Assembly: GCA_025363275.1 (NCBI GenBank)
Contig: JANYEE010000115.1
Span: forward strand, 1-64,000
DNA length: 64,000 nt
DNA from: Burkholderiales bacterium
Lineage (GTDB): Bacteria; Pseudomonadota; Gammaproteobacteria; Burkholderiales; Burkholderiaceae_C
Reading direction: 5' to 3'
Positions 36,039 to 46,618 of the stretch are shown in pieces. A program made the translations under genes and the position numbers. The notes below the pieces were generated by a model. That model ran no database searches. It was not told the DNA's origin and saw nothing but the letters and a program-made list of their open reading frames with translations. Each line of letters begins with the position of its first letter. The stretch's first letter is position 1.

Positions 36039-36659
36039 ATGAAAATTAAAAAGACATTGATCGCCTTCGCGGCTTCCGCGCTACTGGCATTCGGCTCCGC
36101 ACATGCGGCCACGTTCAGCCTCACCGGCCTGCAGGGCGGCCCTCTGGTCAACCCCGGCTCTTTTACCGCCACCCTGAATTCCGCAGTGGCTGACCCCATG
36201 GCCAGCCTAAGCTTTGTACTCAATGGATTTCTATCTCTTGATGGCCACAACGACTACAAAGACCTGTTGACCTTGACGATCAACGGCAACCAAGTGGGTA
36301 CCGGCTCTTTTAACCTGGGCGGTGGCGGAGCCTCCGACACCATGTTTGGCAATGGCACTGCCGTTACCGTCAACCCATCGAATATGGACCCTGGCACGGC
36401 CATTGGTTGGAACGGCGGTACTACCACGGTGTCTGGTGTCACCTTTGCTTTGAATTCAGGTGTTAACACCTTTACTTTCGCTTACTCCATACCGGGTGCT
36501 TCTAACGGCTCGGGTCAAGGTCTGGGTGATGAGGGTTGGGGTATCGCTTCTGCTACCGTCACTGCGGTTCCAGAGCCAGAAACCTATGCCATGTTGTTGG
36601 CGGGTCTGGGCCTGATGGGTGCCATTGCCCGCCGCCGCAAGCAATCCGACGCAGTTTAA
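36039..36659 (+). CDS. PEP-CTERM sorting-domain protein
   Basis: Signal peptide MKIKKTLIAFAASALLAFGSAHA; C-term VPEPETYAMLLAGLGLMGAIARRRKQSDAV. Confidence 0.95.
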   Translation: MKIKKTLIAFAASALLAFGSAHAATFSLTGLQGGPLVNPGSFTATLNSAVADPMASLSFVLNGFLSLDGHNDYKDLLTLTINGNQVGTGSFNLGGGGASDTMFGNGTAVTVNPSNMDPGTAIGWNGGTTTVSGVTFALNSGVNTFTFAYSIPGASNGSGQGLGDEGWGIASATVTAVPEPETYAMLLAGLGLMGAIARRRKQSDAV

Positions 36660-36676
36660 TCACCCAAGGAACTTCC

Positions 36677-37276
36677 ATGAAATTACACAAACTCTTGGCC
36701 GGCGCTTCTCTGGCCCTTGCTGCGCTTGGTGCCCAAGCCTCATTAATTACCAATGGCACCTTTGAGGCCTACACTGGTACAGCTTTCACCAACGGTTTTC
36801 AGACGGTGAACACAGGCTCTACAGCCTTGGTCGGTTGGACTGTGTCTGGCGTCTCGGTGGATATCATCGAAGGCGCTTACGGCGCAGTGACGGGTTACAG
36901 CATCGATATGTTGGGTACGCCTGGCCCTGGCGCTATCTCGCAGTCTTTCGCTACCGTGGTAGGCCAGTCCTACACGCTCAGTTTTGACCTCTCGGCCAAC
37001 AACGGTGGTAGTAACAACAATGCCTTGTATGTAGACCTGACCGGCAGCAGCCAGGCTGCTTTCGCAGGAGCTACGCCGTTCACCACCAAGACTTTGAATT
37101 TTGTGGCCACCGGCGCGCAGACTACCCTCACGTTCACCAGCGGTGCCAGCGGCTACTCGGGTGCGGTCATCGACAACGTGTCTGTATCTGCTGTGCCAGA
37201 GCCAGAAACCTACGCCATGTTGTTGGCCGGTCTGGGCCTGATGGGGGCCATTGCCCGCCGCCGCAAGCAAGCCTAA
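36677..37276 (+). CDS. PEP-CTERM sorting-domain protein
   Basis: Signal peptide MKLHKLLAGASLALAALGAQA; C-term VPEPETYAMLLAGLGLMGAIARRRKQA. Confidence 0.95.
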   Translation: MKLHKLLAGASLALAALGAQASLITNGTFEAYTGTAFTNGFQTVNTGSTALVGWTVSGVSVDIIEGAYGAVTGYSIDMLGTPGPGAISQSFATVVGQSYTLSFDLSANNGGSNNNALYVDLTGSSQAAFAGATPFTTKTLNFVATGAQTTLTFTSGASGYSGAVIDNVSVSAVPEPETYAMLLAGLGLMGAIARRRKQA

Positions 37277-37287
37277 TTTCAAAGCGC

Positions 37288-37827
37288 TCAGGCGTCGCCA
37301 AACGCCATACCTGCAGCGTCTTTGGCTGACAAGATAGGAGCCACCCCCACGTTGGGCCAAGCAATGTCCAATGTGGGGTCGTTCCAGGCAATGCAGCGTT
37401 CGTGTGCGGGGGCGTAAAAGTCGGTGGTCTTGTACAAAAACTCGGCCGTGTCAGACAGCACCATAAAGCCGTGTGCCAAGCCGGGTGGCACCCACAGTTG
37501 GCGCTTATTGGTGGCGCTCAAAATCTCACCCACCCACTGTCCATACGTGGGGGAGTCCTTGCGAATATCCACCGCCACATCAAACACTTCGCCCGCCACC
37601 ACGCGCACCAGCTTGCCCTGGGGCTGCACCACCTGGTAGTGCAGGCCGCGTAGCACGCCACGGCTGGATTTGGAGTGGTTGTCCTGTACAAACTTCCATG
37701 GTTTGCCCGTGGCTTCATGGAAAGCGCGCTCGTTAAAACTCTCGTAAAAGAAGCCGCGCTCATCCCCAAACACCTTGGGTTCGATCAAAAAAACATCGGC
37801 AATTTTGCAGGGCGTCGCTTTCATCAA
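37288..37827 (-). CDS. rfbC: dTDP-4-dehydrorhamnose 3,5-epimerase
   Basis: [51 protein letters not shown]. Confidence 0.97.
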   Translation of the reverse strand: MMKATPCKIADVFLIEPKVFGDERGFFYESFNERAFHEATGKPWKFVQDNHSKSSRGVLRGLHYQVVQPQGKLVRVVAGEVFDVAVDIRKDSPTYGQWVGEILSATNKRQLWVPPGLAHGFMVLSDTAEFLYKTTDFYAPAHERCIAWNDPTLDIAWPNVGVAPILSAKDAAGMAFGDA

Positions 37828-38738
37828 AATACCTTTTCTTTCAGCAGACGCTGCAAATACTGCCCGTAGCCTGACTTAGCCAGCGGTGCAGCCAGTGCAG
37901 CCAGTTGCGTATCGTCAATCCAGCCGCTACGCCATGCAATCTCTTCGGGGCAAGCTACCTTCAGGCCCTGGCGGTGTTCAATGGTGTAGATGAACTGGCT
38001 GGCCTCTAGCATGGACTCGTGCGTGCCTGTATCCAGCCACGCGTAGCCGCGGCCCATGGTCTGCACATCCAGCGTACCTTGCTCCAGGTACATACGGTTC
38101 AGGTCGGTAATCTCTAGCTCGCCGCGGGCCGATGGTTTGACCCGCTTGGCCAGTTCCACCACTTGCTTGTCATAAAAATATAGGCCAGTCACTGCGTAAC
38201 GCGACTTGGGCGCTTTGGGCTTTTCTTCGAGGCTGACGGCGCGGCCATCGGCATTAAATTCGACCACGCCATAGCGCTCCGGGTCTTGCACCGCATAGGC
38301 AAACACGGTGGCACCGTGAGTTTGGTTGTTGGCGCTGTGCACCAGGCCCGCAAAATCGTGACCATAAAAAATGTTGTCGCCCAGCACCAGTGCGCTGGGG
38401 GCGCCATTCAAAAATTTTTCGCCAATCAAGAATGCCTGCGCCAGCCCGTCGGGCGAGGGTTGCACGGCGTACGTAATTTGAATGCCCCACTGCGTGCCAT
38501 CGCCAAGCAGCTGCTCAAAGCGCGGTGTGTCTTGTGGGGTCGATATCACCAGCACCTCTTTAATACCTGCCAGCAGCAGCGCACTCAAGGGGTAGTAAAT
38601 CATCGGCTTGTCGTAAATCGGCAGCAGCTGTTTGCTGACCGCCTGCGTGGCCGGGTACAGGCGTGTGCCGCTGCCGCCCGCCAGGATGATGCCTTTGCGG
38701 CCGGTGGGGTTGAGGCTGGGTTTACTGGTTGGAGGCAT
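37824..38738 (-). CDS. rfbA: Glucose-1-phosphate thymidylyltransferase
   Basis: [68 protein letters not shown]. Confidence 0.97.
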   Translation of the reverse strand: MPPTSKPSLNPTGRKGIILAGGSGTRLYPATQAVSKQLLPIYDKPMIYYPLSALLLAGIKEVLVISTPQDTPRFEQLLGDGTQWGIQITYAVQPSPDGLAQAFLIGEKFLNGAPSALVLGDNIFYGHDFAGLVHSANNQTHGATVFAYAVQDPERYGVVEFNADGRAVSLEEKPKAPKSRYAVTGLYFYDKQVVELAKRVKPSARGELEITDLNRMYLEQGTLDVQTMGRGYAWLDTGTHESMLEASQFIYTIEHRQGLKVACPEEIAWRSGWIDDTQLAALAAPLAKSGYGQYLQRLLKEKVF

Positions 38739-38740
38739 GG

Positions 38741-39649
38741 TTATGGTTTTCCTGAAATTTCAGTCAACATGCGGGCCACGCCCTGCTGCCAGTGCGGCAG
38801 GGTCAGGCCAAACGCACTTTGCAACTTGGTGGTGTTAAGGCGTGAATTGAGCGGACGCCGGGCGGGTGTGGGGTAGCTGGCCGTGGTGGTGGGTTTCACG
38901 TGCTGCGGCCCGGCCTTGAGCGTCCAGCCCAAGGCTTGCGCCTGGGCTAATACGAATTGGCAATAGCCGTACCAAGTGGTCTCACCAGCCGCTACGCAGT
39001 GGTACAGGCCCGCCAGTTGTGGGTAGGCTTGTGCCATGCGCACCGCGTGGGTGGTTACGTCCGCCAGCAGCTCGGCAGATGTAGGTGCACCCACCTGGTC
39101 ATCGATCACGGTCAGGGCTTCGCGCTCGCCGGCCAAGCGCAGCATGGTCTTGGCAAAGTTGCCACCGCGCGCGGCATACACCCAGCTGGTGCGCAAAATT
39201 AGGTGCTTGGGCGTGCTGGCCACGGCCTGTTCGCCTTCTAGCTTGGTCTGGCCATACACGCTCAAGGGGCCGGCGGTATCGGTTTCCAGCCACGGCTGGC
39301 TGCCGCTGCCGTCAAACACATAGTCGGTGCTGTAGTGCACCAGCCATGCTCCTAATTCTGTAGCAGCTTGGGCAAGAACGGCGGGGGCCTCAGCATTAAT
39401 AAGCCTTGCAACAGTGGGTTCGCTCTCGGCTTTGTCTACGGCCGTATGGGCGGCGGCATTCACAATGACTTGCGGTTGTACGTGGCGTACGGTCTCGGCC
39501 AAGCCGGCCAGGTTGGTGAAGTCACCACACAGCCCATCGGGGTTGTGTGCAGGGTCAAAGTCCAGGGCTACGACTTCGCCTAAAACGCTCAGGCTGCGTT
39601 GCAGCTCCCAGCCCACCTGGCCGCCACGGCCCAGTAGCAAAACCTTCAT
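38741..39649 (-). CDS. rfbD: dTDP-4-dehydrorhamnose reductase
   Basis: [55 protein letters not shown]. Confidence 0.96.
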   Translation of the reverse strand: MKVLLLGRGGQVGWELQRSLSVLGEVVALDFDPAHNPDGLCGDFTNLAGLAETVRHVQPQVIVNAAAHTAVDKAESEPTVARLINAEAPAVLAQAATELGAWLVHYSTDYVFDGSGSQPWLETDTAGPLSVYGQTKLEGEQAVASTPKHLILRTSWVYAARGGNFAKTMLRLAGEREALTVIDDQVGAPTSAELLADVTTHAVRMAQAYPQLAGLYHCVAAGETTWYGYCQFVLAQAQALGWTLKAGPQHVKPTTTASYPTPARRPLNSRLNTTKLQSAFGLTLPHWQQGVARMLTEISGKP

Positions 39650-40725
39650 GCTTTGGCTCCGTATTGCTGGGCCACCCAGTCTTTGTAGCTACCGCTTTGC
39701 ACATTGGCCACCCAGTCGGGGTTGTCCAAATACCACTGCACGGTTTTGCGGATGCCAGATTCAAAGGTCTCAGCCGGCTTCCAGCCCAGCTGGCTTTCAA
39801 TCTTGCGCGCGTCAATCGCGTAGCGACGGTCATGGCCGGGGCGATCGGTCACGTAGGTAATCTGCTCGTGGTAAGGCTTGCCGTCAGTGCGGGGTTTTAG
39901 CTCATCCAAGAGCGCGCACACGGTGTGCACGATGTCCAGGTTGGGCTTCTCGTTCCAGCCGCCCACGTTGTAGACCTCGCCCACCGTGCCAGCCTCCAGC
40001 ACGCGGCGTATGGCGCTGCAGTGGTCTTTCACGTATAGCCAGTCGCGAATTTGTTGGCCATCGCCGTACACCGGCAGGGGTTTGCCGGCTTGTGCGTTGA
40101 CGATCATCAACGGGATCAGTTTCTCCGGGAAATGGAAAGGGCCGTAGTTATTGCTGCAATTGGTGGTGAGCACCGGCAGGCCGTAGGTGTGGTGGTAGGC
40201 GCGCACCAGGTGGTCGCTGGCGGCCTTGCTGGCGCTATAAGGGCTGTTGGGCTCGTACTTGTTGTTCTCGGTAAAGGCCGGGTCGGTCTTGCTCAGTGAT
40301 CCATACACCTCGTCGGTGGACACGTGCAAGAAGCGAAAGGCAGCTTTGGCATCCCCACCGGTATCTGCCTTCAGGCCGCCCCAATAGGCGCGCGTGCATT
40401 CCAGTAGATTGAAGGTGCCCACGATGTTGGTGTGGATGAAATCACCGGGGCCGCTGATGGAGCGGTCGACATGGCTCTCAGCCGCAAAGTTGAGGATGGC
40501 GCGGGGCTGGTGTGTGGCCAGCAAATGGTTCACCAGCGCCGTGTCGCCAAAGTCTCCTTGCACAAACACATGCTGCGGGTTATCTGCAATCGACGCCAAG
40601 TTTTGCAGGTTACCGGCGTAGGTCAGCTTGTCCAGGTTAACAATAGGCTCGTCAGAATGGGCTACCCACTCCAATGCAAAGTTGCTGCCGATGAATCCGG
40701 CACCACCGGTCACGAGAATTGTCAT
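39646..40725 (-). CDS. rfbB: dTDP-glucose 4,6-dehydratase
   Basis: [64 protein letters not shown]. Confidence 0.97.
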   Translation of the reverse strand: MTILVTGGAGFIGSNFALEWVAHSDEPIVNLDKLTYAGNLQNLASIADNPQHVFVQGDFGDTALVNHLLATHQPRAILNFAAESHVDRSISGPGDFIHTNIVGTFNLLECTRAYWGGLKADTGGDAKAAFRFLHVSTDEVYGSLSKTDPAFTENNKYEPNSPYSASKAASDHLVRAYHHTYGLPVLTTNCSNNYGPFHFPEKLIPLMIVNAQAGKPLPVYGDGQQIRDWLYVKDHCSAIRRVLEAGTVGEVYNVGGWNEKPNLDIVHTVCALLDELKPRTDGKPYHEQITYVTDRPGHDRRYAIDARKIESQLGWKPAETFESGIRKTVQWYLDNPDWVANVQSGSYKDWVAQQYGAKA

Positions 40726-40838
40726 TTTTAGTCCCTCGGGGTCAACCCTGAATTGTCAGGGAAAACGGGCGGGAATTTGGCTATTCGTTCGCAGGAGCCA
40801 GGTTTGGCGTCTTGGCAGGCAATTTAGGCGGCAAATCG

Positions 40839-40890
40839 GCCTGTGGCCCAGGTAAAATCTGCCTGTGCAGCTATCAATTCAATAGCGGAT
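40839..40890. repeat. Dispersed intergenic repeat copy 5
   Basis: gcctgtggcccaggtaaaatctgcctgtgcagctatcaattcaatagc. Confidence 0.8.
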
Positions 40891-40892
40891 GC

Positions 40893-41900
40893 TTACACCT
40901 TGTTGTACTCCCGGTACCACGTCACAAACCTGGCCACGCCCACCTTCACTGCCGTATCCGGCTTAAAGCCCACCCAGGCGTTCAGTGCGTCGGTGTTGGC
41001 CGCGGTAGCGGGCACGTCACCCGGCTGCATGGGCAGGAAGTTCTTTTCGGCGGTTTTGCCAATCGCCAGCTCCAGCGCCTGGATGTAGTCCATCAGCGGC
41101 GTGGGCTGGTTGTTGCCGATGTTGAACACGCGGTAGGGCGCATGGCTGGTGCTGGGGTCCGGGTTGCTGGCATCAAAGGCCGGGTCTGGCGCGGCCGGCT
41201 TGTCCAACACGCGGATCACGCCTTCCACGATGTCGTCAATGAAGGTGAAATCGCGCACCATCTGGCCGTGGTTGAACACATCAATCGGCTGGCCCGCCAG
41301 AATGGCTTTGGTGAACAGAAACAGCGCCATGTCCGGCCGGCCCCAGGGGCCATAGACGGTGAAGAAGCGCAGGCCTGTGGTGGGTAATCCAAACAGGTGG
41401 CTGTAGGTGTGGGCCATCAGCTCGTTGGCTTTTTTGGTGGCGGCGTAGAGGCTGACCGGGTGGTCCACGCTGTCGGCCTCGGCAAATGGCAGTTTGGTGT
41501 TGCCACCGTACACGCTGGAGCTACTGGCATAGGCCAGGTGCTCGATCGCGTTGTGGCGGCAGGCCTCCAGCACATTGTTGAAGCCCAGCACATTGGCGTC
41601 TATATAGGCGCGCGGGTTTTGCAGCGAGTAGCGCACCCCGGCTTGGGCTGCCAGATGCACCACCCGCTGCGGCTTGAAGCTGGCAAACACGGCATGGATG
41701 CCATCGGCGTCTTCTACGCTCAATTTGTGAAAACTAAAGCCAGGGTGGCTAGTGAGGCGCGCCAGGCGCGCTTCCTTCAGGCGCACATCGTAGTAGTCGT
41801 TCAGGTTGTCGATGCCCACCACCTCATCGCCACGCGCCAACAGGCGCAGGCAGGTGTGCATGCCGATGAAGCCGGCAGCGCCGGTAACGAGGATTTTCAT
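40893..41900 (-). CDS. NAD-dependent epimerase (UDP-glucuronate 4-epimerase-like)
   Basis: [87 protein letters not shown]. Confidence 0.93.
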   Translation of the reverse strand: MKILVTGAAGFIGMHTCLRLLARGDEVVGIDNLNDYYDVRLKEARLARLTSHPGFSFHKLSVEDADGIHAVFASFKPQRVVHLAAQAGVRYSLQNPRAYIDANVLGFNNVLEACRHNAIEHLAYASSSSVYGGNTKLPFAEADSVDHPVSLYAATKKANELMAHTYSHLFGLPTTGLRFFTVYGPWGRPDMALFLFTKAILAGQPIDVFNHGQMVRDFTFIDDIVEGVIRVLDKPAAPDPAFDASNPDPSTSHAPYRVFNIGNNQPTPLMDYIQALELAIGKTAEKNFLPMQPGDVPATAANTDALNAWVGFKPDTAVKVGVARFVTWYREYNKV

Positions 41901-41928
41901 AAATTTGATCAAATTTTTAATGAAATCA

Positions 41929-41980
41929 GGCTGCGGCCCAGGTGTTTACTGCCTGAGCAGCTATCAATACCGTAGCAAAC
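41929..41980. repeat. Dispersed intergenic repeat copy 6
   Basis: ggctgcggcccaggtgtttactgcctgagcagctatcaataccgtagcaaac. Confidence 0.8.
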
Positions 41981-41998
41981 GCTATTTGCAATCCGGCG

Positions 41999-43321
41999 TT
42001 ACCGCCCAATCGCCAAATACTCAAACCCCATGCCGCGCACCAGCTTGGGGTCGTACATATTGCGGCCATCAAAAATCACCGGGCTTTTGAGCGCCGCCTT
42101 GATGCCTGCAAAGTCTGGGCTTCGGAACTCTTTCCACTCGGTCACGATGAGCAGGGCGTCTGCGTTGGCCAGCGCGGCGGTTTGGCTGTCGGCATAGGTG
42201 AGGCGGGGCTCATCCGGGAAACAATGTTTGGCCTCTGGCATGGCTACGGGGTCGTAGGCGGTCAGGGTGGCACCGGCGGCCAGCAGGTCTTTGATCACCT
42301 CGCGGCTGGTAGCTTCGCGCATGTCGTCCGTGTTGGCTTTAAACGCTAAGCCCCACAGCGCAAAGTGCTTGCCTCGCAAATCCGCGCCGAATCGCGCTTT
42401 TACCTTGCTGCCCACCACGTGCTTTTGGGCGTCATTGGCGGCCTCTACCGCCGTCAGCACCTTCAACTCAATACCTGCTTCGTCCGCGGCAGTTTTGATC
42501 AGCGCCTTCACGTCTTTAGGAAAGCAAGAGCCGCCGTAGCCCGCGCCTGCGTACAAAAAGTCGTAGCCAATGCGCGGGTCAGAGCCAATGCCTTTGCGCA
42601 CGCTTTCAATATCGGCACCCAGCTTTTCAGCCAAGTTGGCCAGCTCGTTCATAAAGCTGATGCGCGTGGCCAGCATCGCGTTGGCGGCGTATTTGGTCAG
42701 CTCTGCGCTGCGTACATCCATGAGCACCAACCTGTCATGGTTGCGCTGAAACGGCGCATACAGCGCGCGCATGTTGAGCGCGGCCTGCTCATCGTTGCAG
42801 CCAATGATGATGCGGTCGGGCTTCATAAAGTCGTCGACTGCTGCGCCTTCTTTCAAAAACTCGGGGTTAGACACCACGCTGTACGGAATATCCACACCGC
42901 GCGTCTTCAACTCCTCGGCAATCGCTGCGTTTACTGCGTCTGCTGTGCCCACCGGAACCGTGCTCTTGTCCACCACCACTTTGTAATCGGTCATGTGTTT
43001 ACCGATGTTGCGCGCGGCGGCGGTCACATATTTCATGTCGGCAGAGCCATCCTCATCCGGCGGCGTGCCCACGGCAATGAACTGGATGGTGCCGAAATGT
43101 GCGGCGCGCTGTACGTCGGTAGTAAAGTGCAAGCGACCCGCGGCCACATTGCGTTTCACCATCTCTTGCAAGCCTGGCTCAAAGATCGGAATACCACCGT
43201 CTTCCAAGATCTTGATCTTGGCCGGGTCTACATCCAGACACAGCACTTCATTACCCACCTCGGCCAGGCAGGTACCTGAAACCAAGCCAACGTAGCCAGT
43301 GCCGATCACTGTTATTTTCAT
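41999..43321 (-). CDS. ugd: UDP-glucose 6-dehydrogenase
   Basis: [62 protein letters not shown]. Confidence 0.97.
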   Translation of the reverse strand: MKITVIGTGYVGLVSGTCLAEVGNEVLCLDVDPAKIKILEDGGIPIFEPGLQEMVKRNVAAGRLHFTTDVQRAAHFGTIQFIAVGTPPDEDGSADMKYVTAAARNIGKHMTDYKVVVDKSTVPVGTADAVNAAIAEELKTRGVDIPYSVVSNPEFLKEGAAVDDFMKPDRIIIGCNDEQAALNMRALYAPFQRNHDRLVLMDVRSAELTKYAANAMLATRISFMNELANLAEKLGADIESVRKGIGSDPRIGYDFLYAGAGYGGSCFPKDVKALIKTAADEAGIELKVLTAVEAANDAQKHVVGSKVKARFGADLRGKHFALWGLAFKANTDDMREATSREVIKDLLAAGATLTAYDPVAMPEAKHCFPDEPRLTYADSQTAALANADALLIVTEWKEFRSPDFAGIKAALKSPVIFDGRNMYDPKLVRGMGFEYLAIGR

Positions 43322-43351
43322 CACTCACTTCCTTAAAAATTTAACCAAAAA

Positions 43352-43405
43352 TGGCTCTAGCCCTAGTGGAATATGCACGGGCAGCTTCTCTTTTGATAGC
43401 AAAAA
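43352..43405. repeat. Dispersed intergenic repeat copy 7 (diverged subtype)
   Basis: ggctctagccctagtggaatatgcacgggcagcttctcttttgatagcaaaaaa. Confidence 0.6.
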
Positions 43406-43465
43406 AGCGTCCACTAGCTTTGAGAAGTCGTCACGCGGTCTAGGACCAATGTGGCCGCGAGTTTT

Positions 43466-45328
43466 CTACTTTGCATTCAGCACCACTGCCCCATTACTAC
43501 CGGTGAGCGTTAGCACGCCGTCCTTCAATTGCACCGCCTTCGTGGTAATCACTCCCGGCGTGTCCCATGCAAGCACCTTGCCATTGCGTGTAATGACCGG
43601 CAATGCCGCCCAACGTTTACCAGTTTGGGCCAGCTTAAATTCCACTGTGGTGGCCGCACCGTCAGACTCTTTGATGGACAACCGCGACGTCGCTGCATCA
43701 AAGTCTGGCGCACTCTTTTTAACTGACTCCTTGAACTGATCAAAGTTGAAATCTGGCCGAGCCGAATCCACCCTTACAAACAAGGCAGTCTTTGGCTCCC
43801 GCGCCTTGAGCACCACATACTTCTGCCCCATCTTGGCATTGCTGGTGCCATAGCTGTTGGTGCCCTTGAGGGTTCCAATGGCCGCAAAGCTACTACCCTC
43901 GCGCACGAACACCCAGTTCGGCTCCGTCAGAATGACATCCAGACCTTTTGGAATACGGCATTGCGCTACCTGAAACAAGCTGTTCTTTTGCCTGTCGCGT
44001 TTTGCAAACCAACTGTTACCTGCTTGTTGCCAAGGGTCTGCCTGGGGTATGTTGAACACCATGGTCACACTGCTTTGGTCGTAACGGTACATCTGCTGAA
44101 AAGGCGATGACCTATCGGTGCCCCAAGCATCTTCACCGTCGTTGCTGTTCCAGTAGGGGTGGCTGCATTCAATTTGATTCAGGGCCTTGGTGGTATTGAG
44201 CAACACAGAAAACAACTGAATGTGCCCGCTGTACCCAAACGGATCAAACAGCAGGTTGCCAGTGCCTACAGCAAAGTCTTCCGCTACAAAACTATCGCCA
44301 TAGATCTCGGTGCTAGTGGGTGCATCCCAAATGCCAAACTCGGGCGTTTTCACATGCAACTCATAGGGCAGATTTGCTGTGTCGTGTATCTCATTCAACA
44401 CTGTGGGTGGCCGCCAATTGGATAGCGCCAGCATGACAAAGTAATACGGCTCACTGCGCCCTTGAAAGTCATATAAACCCAAGCCACTCGGCTCCCCAAA
44501 ATAAAACCACAACACCTGCTGCGCGATAGACGGGGCGTAATCCTGTGAAGTCTCAAGGGCGTTGCGCTGATCGTAGTTTTTACGCGTCACGGGGGGCACT
44601 ATCACGCCCCGAAATGAACTCACTTGCAGGGCAGCTACTTGCAAGATAGCCTCTTTGTCTGCCAGCGCTTTTACAGCTGAGTCGTCTGCAAAATCCACCA
44701 AATTAAGCAGTGGAAACAGGTTGACCATGGCATAGGTGGGCGACAGCAACTCCAATTGCCCCGCCTTAAAGAAATGCGCTGTTCTGCCCGTCATCAGGCG
44801 CTTTAGCTCAGCCATCAGTTGTGGCGATGTGTAAACCTTGCCATCCCAATGCGTCCACTTGGCATCAGGAAAATACTGCGCCAGCAAATACCATGAGCTG
44901 GCTTTCATGATGGCGTGATTGATCGTGCCATGCCCCAGCAACCACTGCTTCTTGCTGGTCAAACTTTCTAGCAAAACATTCTTTTGCGCACTACTCATGC
45001 AGTGCCCAAACTGGTACAAATACCGCACCAGTGGTGGCACTGCAAACATTTCTACAGGGCCATCGTCAGGATGGGAAACTGGCAAGCTGGCCAACTGCGA
45101 CATGTACTCGGGCCACGCCGCTGGCCCGCACCCAAGTTGTGCAGTTTGCGCCAGTAGGTCGTAGCCTTTGAATTTAGTCGGACCATTGGAAAGCTGAACT
45201 GGCGCAGCCATGCGCTTCATCGCGCGCTTGCGGTTTTGAAACAGTGTTTCTGCATCCGTATCAGCGGCGTGTACGCACAAGGTTGCCAGTAGCAAGGTAA
45301 GAGTCGCGGCAAGGACGCGCAAAAACAT
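43466..45328 (-). CDS. Secreted protein of unknown family in EPS locus (possible polysaccharide-lyase-like helical toroid + beta domain)
   Basis: Signal peptide MFLRVLAATLTLLLATLCVHA; helix-rich N-terminal half, beta-rich C-terminal half; family not recognised with certainty. Confidence 0.75.
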   Translation of the reverse strand: MFLRVLAATLTLLLATLCVHAADTDAETLFQNRKRAMKRMAAPVQLSNGPTKFKGYDLLAQTAQLGCGPAAWPEYMSQLASLPVSHPDDGPVEMFAVPPLVRYLYQFGHCMSSAQKNVLLESLTSKKQWLLGHGTINHAIMKASSWYLLAQYFPDAKWTHWDGKVYTSPQLMAELKRLMTGRTAHFFKAGQLELLSPTYAMVNLFPLLNLVDFADDSAVKALADKEAILQVAALQVSSFRGVIVPPVTRKNYDQRNALETSQDYAPSIAQQVLWFYFGEPSGLGLYDFQGRSEPYYFVMLALSNWRPPTVLNEIHDTANLPYELHVKTPEFGIWDAPTSTEIYGDSFVAEDFAVGTGNLLFDPFGYSGHIQLFSVLLNTTKALNQIECSHPYWNSNDGEDAWGTDRSSPFQQMYRYDQSSVTMVFNIPQADPWQQAGNSWFAKRDRQKNSLFQVAQCRIPKGLDVILTEPNWVFVREGSSFAAIGTLKGTNSYGTSNAKMGQKYVVLKAREPKTALFVRVDSARPDFNFDQFKESVKKSAPDFDAATSRLSIKESDGAATTVEFKLAQTGKRWAALPVITRNGKVLAWDTPGVITTKAVQLKDGVLTLTGSNGAVVLNAK

Positions 45329-45340
45329 GGTCTGTACCTT

Positions 45341-46618
45341 TCAAAGGCTTTGCATTTGCTTGGCCAGTTGGCCTAAAACCATGTCAATGTGCAAATACTG
45401 CTCTGCATAGGCCCTGGCTGAAGCACCCATACGCTGGCGGTTGGGCGCGTTTTTGGCCAGCTCGGTTATGGCTGCCAGCATCAGTTTTGCGTTTTCTGGC
45501 GGTACCACCAGACCACACGCCGTGTCTGCGCCGCTGCCCAGCACCACCCTGGCCAGCTCAGTACCCAGGTGCGCCGTGGCTACCACGGGTCTGCCGCTTG
45601 CCAACATGCCCGTCAGCTTACTGGGCATTACCAAATCTGCCGCATCGGCTCTCTGTGGCAATAAATGAATGTCCGCCATCGCCAGCAAATCATTCAAACG
45701 GTCAAACGGCTGCAACGGCAAAAAGTAAACATACTTTAACCCTGCGCACTGGGCCTGCAAGCTAGTGCGCCCGGCCCCATCGCCACAAAATACAAATGCC
45801 AATGGCACGGCATTCTCGTTATCAGTACCCCCAGCGTAGCCCACCTTCGCCTCGTGTAACTGTGCGATGTTGGACAGAATTTCAAGCCCCTGTTTAGCGC
45901 CCATATTGCCGCTATAAAGCGCTACTACGCAGTCAGTGGGTATGCCTAATTCGTGCCGGTAGGGGCTGGGCCCAGCCGCCGGTGCGCGCGGCGATATGGC
46001 TGATATATCTACCCAATTAGGTGCCAGCAAAGCTTTGCCTGCGTCTATGCCTTTGGCCAGTAGCTTGTCTAGCATTCGGTTTGATATGGTGGACACTACA
46101 TCAAACCGCTGCATCAGCCAGCGCTCGCACCCCATCACCAGCCCCCGCAAACGCTTACCGCGCAGCATGCCTAGTTCAAACGCGGCATCGACCTCAAAAT
46201 CTTGAATATGTAGCCAAGCCTTAGCCCCGCTAAGCCGCGCTACCAGGCACGCGGCTGGGGCGCAAAACAGCGCGGGCTCTACTACCCACACCACATCGGC
46301 ACGCCAAAACACTTGGCGCAACATGACAGGCAAGCTGCTGAGAGCAAAACTGGCCAGATGAACCAGCCGCTTTACGCCCCCAGGCCTACCGGGTACCCAC
46401 AGGGGGCAACGCCACACAGCTACACCACGCCACTGCTCTTTTTGCCAGCGCGTGCTGCTGTATCCGGCACTGACTGCCCAGGCCGGGTAGTAGGGTGGGG
46501 CGGTGACAACGCGGACCTTATGCCCTTGGTTTGCAAGCCATGCCGCCATTTCCCCGGTGTATTTACCAATACCCGTGAGTTCAGGCGAGAAATTAAGGCC
46601 GTATATCAGTATTTTCAT
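45341..46618 (-). CDS. WcaI-like family 4 glycosyltransferase
   Basis: MKILIYGLNFSPELTGIGKYTGEMAAWLANQGHKVRVVTAPPYYPAW..LHIQDFEVDAAFELGML..LYSGNMGAKQGLE. Confidence 0.92.
   Translation of the reverse strand: MKILIYGLNFSPELTGIGKYTGEMAAWLANQGHKVRVVTAPPYYPAWAVSAGYSSTRWQKEQWRGVAVWRCPLWVPGRPGGVKRLVHLASFALSSLPVMLRQVFWRADVVWVVEPALFCAPAACLVARLSGAKAWLHIQDFEVDAAFELGMLRGKRLRGLVMGCERWLMQRFDVVSTISNRMLDKLLAKGIDAGKALLAPNWVDISAISPRAPAAGPSPYRHELGIPTDCVVALYSGNMGAKQGLEILSNIAQLHEAKVGYAGGTDNENAVPLAFVFCGDGAGRTSLQAQCAGLKYVYFLPLQPFDRLNDLLAMADIHLLPQRADAADLVMPSKLTGMLASGRPVVATAHLGTELARVVLGSGADTACGLVVPPENAKLMLAAITELAKNAPNRQRMGASARAYAEQYLHIDMVLGQLAKQMQSL

Noticed and set aside
45165-45190. TTAGTCGGACCATTGG inside 43466..45328 as another copy of the TAGTCCGATCGGACC motif
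   Set aside because: Lacks the central palindrome and lies within coding sequence; probably coincidental.
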